Origin: RI-153 sp963721725
Lineage (GTDB): Bacteria; Chloroflexota; Anaerolineae; Caldilineales; Caldilineaceae
Assembly: GCA_963721725.1 (NCBI GenBank)
Contig: CAVRLX010000009.1
Coordinates: forward strand, 62,001-126,000
Direction of reading: 5' to 3'
Length of the DNA stretch: 64,000 bases
The position numbers were made by a program, and so were the translations under genes. The notes beneath the pieces were generated by a model, which saw only the letters and a list, made by a program, of their open reading frames with translations, made no database searches and was not told where the DNA came from. Shown in pieces: positions 25,456 to 32,871 of this stretch (the stretch's first letter is position 1; every line of letters starts with the position of its first letter).

Positions 25456-25641
25456 ATGTTTGGATCGCCGAAAGCCTTTTGTAGCAATGCGCTTCTCGTC
25501 TTGGGAGTTCTATTCTTGGGGGGATTTACCGCATTTGAAGTGAATGGCCTACATCTCGATCCGGTTATTCCAGCGTTAGCGGCCTTTTGTATTGCCAGCA
25601 CAGCTTTGCTCGACCGTATGGGACGTCACGAACTGGAATAG
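25456..25641 (+). CDS. Small membrane protein, unknown function
   Basis: The 61-residue product has two hydrophobic stretches (ALLVLGVLFLGGFTAFEV and VIPALAAFCIASTALLD), so it is probably an inner-membrane hairpin with a charged C-terminus (RMGRHELE). The ATG at 25456 has AAGGGGGA 6 nt upstream. A strong promoter upstream and a terminator (25669-25696) downstream make it a monocistronic unit, which supports it being a real gene. I recognise no family. Confidence 0.65.
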   Translation: MFGSPKAFCSNALLVLGVLFLGGFTAFEVNGLHLDPVIPALAAFCIASTALLDRMGRHELE

Positions 25642-25668
25642 ACATAGTTCACAAAACTGAATATCCAT

Positions 25669-25696
25669 AGAGCCATCCTCTGGGGTGGCTTTTTTG
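25669..25696 (+). terminator. Intrinsic terminator of the small membrane-protein gene
   Basis: AGCCATCC (25671-25678) pairs with GGGTGGCT (25683-25690), with one wobble, and six T follow. It lies 28 nt after the stop of the 61-residue gene. Confidence 0.75.
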
Positions 25697-25942
25697 ATTC
25701 CCGAATTTACACAAGTAATGGTCCGACTCTTGAATTTCTTAAATCCTATGGCGTCTATGTAAAACCAAAGAAGTTTTCGTACGAGGCTTCCACAGATTCA
25801 AGCTGCCTACTCTGGGCAATCTGTGACTTGATGTGTCAGGGCACTGATTACCGCAGTACGACCATTCTTCATGGTCTGCCCTCCCCTCATGGTATACTAG
25901 GCTTTCTATTGTCGTCGATTGTTGCCAGAAGGAGCCTGGGCT

Positions 25943-26950
25943 GTGAACCCCGAACCGTATCCGCAAGAAAGTGCATCTGTTGATCATCCACAAGGGGACA
26001 CGCCATCTGTGACACCGGAAATGGCCGACTATCGCAGCGGCTTTGTGGCGGTGATCGGACGACCCAATGTGGGCAAATCCACGCTGCTCAACCGGCTGTT
26101 GGGGCAGAAGATCGCCATTACCAGCGACAAACCCCAGACCACGCGCGATCAGATCCTCGGCATCCGCACCGATGACGACGCCCAATATATTTTTCTCGAT
26201 ACCCCCGGCATCCATCAACCCAAACACAAATTGGGCCGGCACATGGTGGACGTGGCCGAAGAGACCATTATCAACGACGCCGATCTGGTGCTTTGGCTGG
26301 TGGACATTAGCGTGTCGCCCACGGAAGAGGACACGCTAATCGCCGAGCGTTTGCAAAGCTACGACGCCGCAGGCAGCCTGCCGCCGCTGCTCTTGGGCAT
26401 CAACAAGATTGACGAGTGGCACGGAAACGATGCCGCCTTGTTGGCGCGGGTGGGTGACTATCAACAACTGACTGGCGATCTGTTGACCACAGATCCGCTG
26501 CCGCTGAGTGCCATGAATGGGGCAGGGGTGGACGAACTTGTGGCCGAACTGCGTCTCCATCTGCCAGTTGGCCCCCAATACTACCCGGAGGATCAGGTTA
26601 CGGATCTCAACGTGCGCTTTCTTGTGGGCGAGCTTGTGCGCGAGGCTGCGTTGCACTTGTTGCATCAGGAAGTGCCACACAGCATTGCCGTAGCTGTCAC
26701 CGATCGGGAAGAACGCAGCCAAGAAATGACCTATATTGCCGCCACGCTTTATGTGGAGCGTCAATCGCAAAAGGGCATTGTGTTGGGTAATGGTGGCACC
26801 ATGATCAAAGAGATCGGTAAACTGGCGCGCCCTCAAATCGAAGAGATGATAGGCAGCAAAGTCTACCTTGAACTTTGGGTCAAGGTGCTGGAAAAATGGC
26901 GGCGCAAGGATAATTTGCTGCGCCGCTTGGGCTACGAAGCCGGAGCATAA
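25943..26950 (+). CDS. era: GTPase Era
   Basis: Era is a GTPase that binds the 3' end of 16S rRNA and checks small-subunit maturation. From the GTG at 25943, with AAGGAG 8 nt upstream, the product has 335 residues. It has a polar ~35-residue extension, then G1 GRPNVGKST, switch TTRDQ, G3 DTPG, G4 NKID, and a C-terminal KH domain (GIVLGNGGTMIKEIGKLARP). A TATACT -10-like box at 25893-25898 may start the era-coaE unit. Confidence 0.96.
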   Translation: MNPEPYPQESASVDHPQGDTPSVTPEMADYRSGFVAVIGRPNVGKSTLLNRLLGQKIAITSDKPQTTRDQILGIRTDDDAQYIFLDTPGIHQPKHKLGRHMVDVAEETIINDADLVLWLVDISVSPTEEDTLIAERLQSYDAAGSLPPLLLGINKIDEWHGNDAALLARVGDYQQLTGDLLTTDPLPLSAMNGAGVDELVAELRLHLPVGPQYYPEDQVTDLNVRFLVGELVREAALHLLHQEVPHSIAVAVTDREERSQEMTYIAATLYVERQSQKGIVLGNGGTMIKEIGKLARPQIEEMIGSKVYLELWVKVLEKWRRKDNLLRRLGYEAGA

Positions 26951-27097
26951 CGCTATCTCCCCAACTATGGAATGGTTGATCTCTGTGCTATACTATGCAC
27001 ACGATGCCAAACGTCTGCCAATCCTTGCTGGATCAGCAGACGTTTGGCACAATTTATGTCCAAGAGCAATCCCATCTACCCCCGTCTACTGAGGTTA

Positions 27098-27754
27098 ATG
27101 ACACAATCCATGTCTGACAAGTCCCTGGTCATCGGCTTAACTGGCAACATTGCCACTGGCAAAAGCACTATTTTGAAGTACCTTTCAGAGAAGTGTGCGG
27201 CTATCATCGACGCAGACAGGCTGGCACACCAAGTTATGGAGCCGGGGGGCACAGCCTACGAAGCCGTTGTGCGTCTCTTTGGCCGCGGCATTCTCAACGA
27301 GGATAGCACGATTGATCGTAAGAAATTAGGTCAGATTGTCTTTTCCAATCCGTTGGAATTGGGCAAACTGGAAAAGATTGTTCATCCCAAAGTCTTTGAA
27401 CTGGGCCGCCAAGAGATCACTGAGGTCGAGTCGCCGGTGGTGATTTTGGAGGCGATCAAACTCTTGGAAGCCGGCTTGATGGTCACCCTGTGCGACGAAG
27501 TCTGGGTGGTCACCTCATCCTTTGCTAACCAGTTTCGGCGGCTGCTGGATTCGCGGGCGATGAACGAAGAGCGCGCCCGCCAGATCATCAACATCCAGCC
27601 CCCGCAAGCGGCCAAAGTCAACCAGGCGGACCGTGTCATCGACAATAACGGCTCGCTGGATGAGTTGTACGCCCAGTTGGACGAGATCTGGAAAGACCTG
27701 ATGCAACGTTACCCAGCCCGCATGAAGGCACTGGCAGAATGTGCGAGTAAATGA
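27098..27754 (+). CDS. coaE: Dephospho-CoA kinase
   Basis: CoaE phosphorylates dephospho-CoA, the last step of coenzyme A synthesis. The P-loop is GLTGNIATGKST. DADRLAHQVMEPG is the family's second motif, and RQIINIQPPQAAKVNQADRV matches the lid/C-terminal part. The start at 27098 (MTQSMSDKS) gives 218 residues. The in-frame extension back to 26972 has no family similarity. The stop is 1 nt before the start of a small membrane-protein gene. Confidence 0.94.
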   Translation: MTQSMSDKSLVIGLTGNIATGKSTILKYLSEKCAAIIDADRLAHQVMEPGGTAYEAVVRLFGRGILNEDSTIDRKKLGQIVFSNPLELGKLEKIVHPKVFELGRQEITEVESPVVILEAIKLLEAGLMVTLCDEVWVVTSSFANQFRRLLDSRAMNEERARQIINIQPPQAAKVNQADRVIDNNGSLDELYAQLDEIWKDLMQRYPARMKALAECASK

Positions 27755-27755
27755 C

Positions 27756-27947
27756 ATGCAAGGGTTAAAACACTTTTGGAACCGCTATCCTGTGCTGGCA
27801 AATTGGTTTGTTCTGGCAATAGGATTTGTGATAATTTTGATTATCAGCGCCCGCCATGTAGGATTCTCTACAGGGCAATGGACTGCCCTAATTGGGGCAA
27901 CCGTTTTGCTGGCGGGGCTGTGTGCCTGGATACTTGATTGGGAATAG
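27756..27947 (+). CDS. Small two-helix membrane protein
   Basis: The 63-residue product has two hydrophobic stretches (WFVLAIGFVIILIISA and WTALIGATVLLAGLCAWI). It starts 1 nt after the coaE stop, so it is probably translated from the same message. I recognise no family. It resembles the 61-residue protein at 25456 only in size and topology. Confidence 0.55.
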   Translation: MQGLKHFWNRYPVLANWFVLAIGFVIILIISARHVGFSTGQWTALIGATVLLAGLCAWILDWE

Positions 27948-27982
27948 ACCTGACCACAGGCTTAAGTTAAAGTAGAGCATTT

Positions 27983-29110
27983 ATGAGCAAGCGAGATTAT
28001 TACGAAGTTTTGGGTGTGGATCGTAGCGCAGATGCCGCCACGCTCAAGCGGGCTTTTCGCAAACTAGCCCAACAATATCATCCCGACGTCAACAAGTCGG
28101 AAGATGCTGAGCCGATGTTCAAAGAGATCAACGAGGCCTATCAGGTCTTGAACGATGCGCAGAAACGGGCCGCCTATGACCGCTTTGGTCACGCCGCCAC
28201 CGGGCCAGGCAGCGGTTTTAACGATTTCAACGCCGCTGGCTTTGGTGATCTGGGCAGCATTTTCGAGGAATTTTTTGGCGGCATGGCTGGGGGCAACACG
28301 CGCAGCCGGCGCCGTGCCCCGCGGCGTGGGGCCGATCTACGTGTGGATATTAACCTTTCGTTTCAAGAGGCGGCCTTTGGCGCAGACCGTGAAGTTGAGG
28401 TGCCGCGTTTGGAGCCGTGTGATCGCTGTAATAGCAGCGGCGCGGAGCCGGGTACAACGCCCGAACGTTGCCCCACGTGTAGCGGCAGCGGTGAAGTGCA
28501 GCGCCGTCAGCAAAGCCCACTCTTTGGCACGATTGTCACGGCCTCACCTTGCCCTACCTGTGGCGGCGAGGGCGAGGTGATCAGCTCGCCGTGTAACAAA
28601 TGTGGCGGACGCAAGCGAGTACAGGTGACGCGCAAACTCAAGGTTAACGTGCCCGCTGGTGTGGACGAAGGCACACGGATTCGGCTGGCAGGCGAAGGTG
28701 AAGCAGGCATGTTGGGCGGGCCTGCCGGCAATCTTTACGTGGTGATCAATGTGGAGCCACACCCCTTCTTTGTGCGCAACGAGTTTGATCTGCACATGGA
28801 GATGCCGATTAATTTTGCCCAGGCCGCACTGGGCGACAGTCTGGAGATCCCCACGCTAGATGGTGAGGGCGAAGCGTTGGAGATCCCGGCGGGGACACAG
28901 ACCGGCAAGACCTTTCGGATTCGCGGGCAGGGGATTCCTCGCTTGCAACGGACTGGGCGCGGCGATCTCAATGTCACCATTCGCGTGGTGACGCCGACTA
29001 ATCTCAAAGACGAGCAAAAAGAACTTTTCCGCCGTCTGGCCGTTTCGTTGGGAGACGAGGTGCATGAGCCGAAAAAGGGTTTTTTCGAGCGGCTGTGGGG
29101 AGATGATTGA
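27983..29110 (+). CDS. dnaJ: Chaperone DnaJ
   Basis: DnaJ delivers unfolded clients to DnaK and stimulates its ATPase. The 375-residue type-I protein has a J domain with the HPD motif (QQYHPDVNKS), a Gly/Phe region, and four CxxCxGxG-type zinc repeats (CDRCNSSG, CPTCSGSG, CPTCGGEG, CNKCGGRK) around residues 143-215. The C-terminal substrate domains include IRGQGIPRLQRTGRGDLNV. dnaK is not in the window. prmA follows, a common partner. Confidence 0.97.
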   Translation: MSKRDYYEVLGVDRSADAATLKRAFRKLAQQYHPDVNKSEDAEPMFKEINEAYQVLNDAQKRAAYDRFGHAATGPGSGFNDFNAAGFGDLGSIFEEFFGGMAGGNTRSRRRAPRRGADLRVDINLSFQEAAFGADREVEVPRLEPCDRCNSSGAEPGTTPERCPTCSGSGEVQRRQQSPLFGTIVTASPCPTCGGEGEVISSPCNKCGGRKRVQVTRKLKVNVPAGVDEGTRIRLAGEGEAGMLGGPAGNLYVVINVEPHPFFVRNEFDLHMEMPINFAQAALGDSLEIPTLDGEGEALEIPAGTQTGKTFRIRGQGIPRLQRTGRGDLNVTIRVVTPTNLKDEQKELFRRLAVSLGDEVHEPKKGFFERLWGDD

Positions 29111-29157
29111 TCCCTCTCTCACCAGCACAGCCGCAGTCTGATTGATCGAATAAATCC

Positions 29158-29196
29158 AGAGCGGAGGGACCTGTTGATGGTCTCTCCGCTCTTTTG
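29158..29196 (+). terminator. Terminator after dnaJ
   Basis: AGAGCGGAGGGACC pairs with GGTCTCTCCGCTCT with one mismatch around a 7-nt loop, and TTTT follows at 29193-29196. It ends the era-coaE-dnaJ direction and implies a separate promoter for prmA. Confidence 0.8.
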
Positions 29197-29333
29197 ATCG
29201 CAATGATGCGTTACACATAGAAGCTACACACTTGAAATATCTTCAAAAAAGAAGTCAAACGTTTGCAAAAGATCGGCTTCTCGTCAACTGCGTAGTTTCT
29301 TATCCCGAACGATTCTGATGAGAAAGTGAAATT

Positions 29334-30296
29334 ATGAGCGAAGAGCTAATCGAAATTTCCGTGTCGGTGGACGGCGAGGCTGCCGAAGCCGTGAGCGAAC
29401 TTTTTAACCGCTACAATGGCGGTGGCTGGGAAGAAGATAGTGCCGCAGGCGAAACTTCTGGCGGCGGCGCGGTGATCGAGGCCACCGGCTTTGACGATTT
29501 TCACCGCCCGTTGCAAGGCGAATACCGGGTCTCGGTGAAGACTTACATCAAACCTGGGCGACGCGGCCAAGAAATCCGTCGCCAGATCGAAGAGGGGTTG
29601 TGGCGGCTGAGTCTGCTCTACCCAATGCCGGAGCCAACGGTACGCATCGTGCGCGAGGAAGATTGGGCGCACGCCTGGAAGAAATTCTACAAGCCCATGC
29701 GCCTGGGCGAACGGGTCTTGTTGGTTCCTGCTTGGGAAGAAGTGGAGACGCAACCGGGCGATCTAGTGGTGAAACTGGAGCCGGGCATGGCCTTTGGCAC
29801 GGGGATGCACCCTACGACACGGCTTTGCATTCTGGCCTTGGAAGAGTGTGCCCGGCCCGGCGAAGCGCTCTTGGATGTGGGGACGGGCAGCGGCGTGCTC
29901 GCGATTGTGGCGGCTAAACTGGGAGCGCAACCCATTGTTGCCACGGATATTGATACACTGGCCGTAGCGGCTACGTTGGACAACGCCGCCCGCAACGAGA
30001 TCAGCATGGGGCCGGCAGGACTGAGCGTCTCCCACGGCAGCGTTCCCGCCGACATGGCCGGGCGTTTTCCGGTCATCGTCGCCAACATCTTGGCCGAGGT
30101 GCTGGCCGGGCTGTTCGATGGAACCTATGGCAATGTGCCGCTGGCTGAGCCTCTCGCCCCCGGCGGCGTCATGATCTTGTCGGGTATCTTGGACGAAAAA
30201 TCAGGCATCGTGTTAGACGCTGCTCACCGCCACGGTCTGCGTCTGCTGGACCGTAAACAAGAAGGCGACTGGCTGGCCTTGGTGGTGGGCCGCTAG
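29334..30296 (+). CDS. prmA: Ribosomal protein L11 methyltransferase
   Basis: PrmA trimethylates ribosomal protein L11 with S-adenosylmethionine. The 320-residue product has the N-terminal substrate-recognition domain, then WKKFYKPMRLGERVLLVPAW, the GTGMHPTTRLCILALE motif, the SAM-binding LLDVGTGSGVLAIVAAKLGA, and the catalytic-loop VIVANILAEVL. No strong ribosome-binding site is seen (GAGAAAG). It is the only gene between the dnaJ terminator and the minus-strand terminator at 30428-30454. Confidence 0.95.
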   Translation: MSEELIEISVSVDGEAAEAVSELFNRYNGGGWEEDSAAGETSGGGAVIEATGFDDFHRPLQGEYRVSVKTYIKPGRRGQEIRRQIEEGLWRLSLLYPMPEPTVRIVREEDWAHAWKKFYKPMRLGERVLLVPAWEEVETQPGDLVVKLEPGMAFGTGMHPTTRLCILALEECARPGEALLDVGTGSGVLAIVAAKLGAQPIVATDIDTLAVAATLDNAARNEISMGPAGLSVSHGSVPADMAGRFPVIVANILAEVLAGLFDGTYGNVPLAEPLAPGGVMILSGILDEKSGIVLDAAHRHGLRLLDRKQEGDWLALVVGR

Positions 30297-30427
30297 CCAG
30301 TCTGGTTCTGATTATGTTTGTGCATAAGGTTTCCTGCAATCCATAGGAGCTAGAGCCTCTTGGTAAGCATAAGCTTGATTTATTGAATTCTTTATGCAGG
30401 TTCGCCCCAATAATAGCCTGCAGGCAA

Positions 30428-30454
30428 CAAAAAACCGCCGATCATCATCGGCGG
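30428..30454 (-). terminator. Intrinsic terminator of the minus-strand membrane gene
   Basis: On the minus strand CCGCCGAT-GATG-ATCGGCGG is followed by a run of T (plus-strand A-run at 30429-30434). This is a classic intrinsic terminator about 40 nt past the stop of the gene at 30492. Confidence 0.85.
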
Positions 30455-30491
30455 CCCTTGTCTCATCCTGGCGTCCCTACTCGCCTTGCGC

Positions 30492-31400
30492 TTAAAATCC
30501 TGGCCCCACCACAGCAATCAAGATCAGCGCCAGCAGCGCAAAGAGCGCAAATTCCACCAACACGCGTCGGGTCAAATGCTCTTGCAACCCTTGTTGGGCC
30601 ACGCCCACAATCAAATAAAAGACCAGGAGGAGTAACAATCCACCGGTTACGCCGGGCAAAGACCAATAGTTCAGCGCCCAGGTAGCCTCGCCCAAGACCA
30701 GCCCCACAATCGCCGCATGGCTGAGAACGCGTACGGCCCGCGGCGTGGTCGTGCGCAGCAGCTCCGCCGCCAGCAACGCCGCCGTCGCCGCCACCAGTGT
30801 GCCCGACAGCAGACTACGCGTCCGCATCTGATAGACCAACAAAAAAAGCACCAGCGCCGCGCCATAAGCCAACAAGTTCAAGAGAATCCGCGAACGTCGA
30901 AAGCCTGGCGACTTTGCATCGACAGTGCTGTAGAGGCCAAAGAGTGCCAGTGTCACCAACAGACCGCCCAACGCCACCGCCGAGATCTGAAAGATGCGCG
31001 AGGGAGCCAGCGGAACCAGCAAGACGGCCAGAATTGCCAGCGCCGCCGGTAATGCCCGATCGGGCCATGTGCGCAATGCTTGCCCACTGCGCGCCTGTTC
31101 TTGCATGGAAGGGTGCAGCCGGATCACGCTTTCGCTGCCACTAGCCGCCAGCGTTGCAATGAAAAACGCCATCAAGGTAGCATCACCCACCGCCAGCGTA
31201 ATCGGCGATCCCAACGCCGAGAGCGAGATTACCACCGTGGGTAGCCGCAAAAAGAGCGACGCCGCCATCGTCGCCACCACCGCCCAGGTGACCACGCTGA
31301 TCCGGCGCAGCAACTCGCCTCGGTCCGATTGCTCAGGGGGCGTGGACAGGGTAGAATGTTCGGATTGTGCTTGTTTTTCTGCCGGAATCGAAATTCGCAT
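30492..31400 (-). CDS. Polytopic membrane protein, possibly DUF5656 family
   Basis: The 302-residue product starts with a polar Ser/Glu/Gln-rich segment and has about eight to nine hydrophobic helices, for example VVTWAVVATMAASLFLRLP, GGLLLLLVFYLIVGVAQQGL and FALFALLALILIAVVGPGF at the very end. From memory it resembles the DUF5656 membrane proteins of Chloroflexota; this is not certain. The ATG at 31400 (MRISIPAEKQ) is chosen over upstream starts, which would run into the divergent CHAT gene 40 nt away. A shared regulatory region with CHAT is possible. Confidence 0.75.
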   Translation of the reverse strand: MRISIPAEKQAQSEHSTLSTPPEQSDRGELLRRISVVTWAVVATMAASLFLRLPTVVISLSALGSPITLAVGDATLMAFFIATLAASGSESVIRLHPSMQEQARSGQALRTWPDRALPAALAILAVLLVPLAPSRIFQISAVALGGLLVTLALFGLYSTVDAKSPGFRRSRILLNLLAYGAALVLFLLVYQMRTRSLLSGTLVAATAALLAAELLRTTTPRAVRVLSHAAIVGLVLGEATWALNYWSLPGVTGGLLLLLVFYLIVGVAQQGLQEHLTRRVLVEFALFALLALILIAVVGPGF

Positions 31401-31440
31401 GGCCGCATTGTACGCGGCGGCCCCAAACCCTGTCAACATA

Positions 31441-32871
31441 ATGCCCCAATGCCGCTCTCTCAACTTTGACATAACCATCAGCGGAGATGCCCCGCCCTAT
31501 GCCCTCACCGCTTCCTATGCCGGCCAATCGGCCCAAGCTTCCTTTAGCGAAAGCATCCATGATCGCTTTTGGCAAGAGACGCTGACGCGTCTGGCCGATC
31601 CGCGTCAATCCCCCGGCGAAGCGTTATTGGTGGAGGTGGGTAGCCGTCTCTTTGACGCGCTTCTGGACGACGAAGTCCGCGATCTCTGGATCACCGCTCG
31701 CAGCGAACTCGCTGCCCAGCCTGATCTTGGCCTGTGCTTGCGCCTTTTGTTGCATCCGCCCGCCGTCAACGCCCTGCCCTGGGAGAGCCTCTATGAGCCG
31801 CGACAGCAGCGCCCGCTGGGGGCCGACGCCCGCATCGCCCTGGTGCGCCGCGCCAACCGTGTCGGCTATGTGGATCGTCCTCGCCCATTGAAGGCAGAAT
31901 TGCCGCTTAAAATCCTCGTCGCCGCTGTAGATGACCCCTTTGCCACCGTCAGCACAGGCGAACGCATGGATCCGGCGCGCGAACTGGACGGGATTACCGC
32001 GTGGCTGGCGCCGCTTCAGCCCCACAAAATTCAACTCACCACCCTCAGCGGTCGGCTCGACATTCACACCCTGCGCCGCCGCCTGGAGGCCGAACAGCCC
32101 GACATCTTCCACTTGATCAGCCACGGCGAACCCGATGGCCTGTTGCTTTGGTCGCCCAACGGCGAGCCAGCCCTGATCTCTGGCGGACCAATTGCCGCCC
32201 TGTTGCGCCCGCTACCATCGCTCAAACTAGTCTTTCTCAACGCCTGTTTGGCCGGGCAGCCCGATGGCAATGTCCCCTTTGGCGGGGTGGCCCATCGTCT
32301 GCTCCAAAGTGGATTGCCCGCTGTCATCGCCATGCAATTTGAGATTACCGATAGCGCCGCCGTTGATTTTGCCGGCTTTCTCTACGAAGCCTTGGTGGCG
32401 GGCGACTGCCCCGGCGCGGTGGATCGTGCCGTCAGCCGGGCGCGCAGCTACCTGCTCATGAGCAACCCCGAACGCCTCGATTTCATCACCCCGGTGCTTT
32501 GGCTCAACACCGATGACGGCATCATCGCCCACTTTGCTCCGGCTCAGAAACATCCCACTCTTCCTTTGCCCTCTGATTCTCTGCCATTAGATCAATTGCC
32601 TCGCTCACACATTGAACTGCATATAGACGAAAAAATGGCTTGGTTCAACCGCTTGCCAGTAACTATCAACAACGCTTTTATGCGCTTTGACTATGAATCA
32701 CGTCGCCGCAACCTGGAACGCCTGTTGACCTTGCTGCACGCCGACGCCGATGCCCAGGCCCAAGGCGAAACGCTCAACGCCTCCAAGATCGCCACACGCC
32801 TTGAGGTCTTTACCCAAGAGCGCAATTATCTCGAAAACCTGCTGCGTACTCTGCCCCCCGCTTCCCCATGA
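31441..32871 (+). CDS. CHAT-domain (caspase-like) cysteine protease
   Basis: The 476-residue product has a CHAT domain, the caspase-HetF-associated-with-TPRs peptidase fold of clan CD. The catalytic pair is visible: H228 in FHLISHGEPDG and C269 in VFLNACLAGQPDG, each after a hydrophobic strand. The N-terminal ~140 residues form a separate beta-rich/helical region, and the C-terminal ~100 residues are helical and charged. No TPR repeats or signal peptide are seen, so it is probably cytoplasmic. Its TGA overlaps the ATG of the next gene (ATGA), indicating coupling. The start at 31441 lacks a good site and could be leaderless. Confidence 0.88.
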   Translation: MPQCRSLNFDITISGDAPPYALTASYAGQSAQASFSESIHDRFWQETLTRLADPRQSPGEALLVEVGSRLFDALLDDEVRDLWITARSELAAQPDLGLCLRLLLHPPAVNALPWESLYEPRQQRPLGADARIALVRRANRVGYVDRPRPLKAELPLKILVAAVDDPFATVSTGERMDPARELDGITAWLAPLQPHKIQLTTLSGRLDIHTLRRRLEAEQPDIFHLISHGEPDGLLLWSPNGEPALISGGPIAALLRPLPSLKLVFLNACLAGQPDGNVPFGGVAHRLLQSGLPAVIAMQFEITDSAAVDFAGFLYEALVAGDCPGAVDRAVSRARSYLLMSNPERLDFITPVLWLNTDDGIIAHFAPAQKHPTLPLPSDSLPLDQLPRSHIELHIDEKMAWFNRLPVTINNAFMRFDYESRRRNLERLLTLLHADADAQAQGETLNASKIATRLEVFTQERNYLENLLRTLPPASP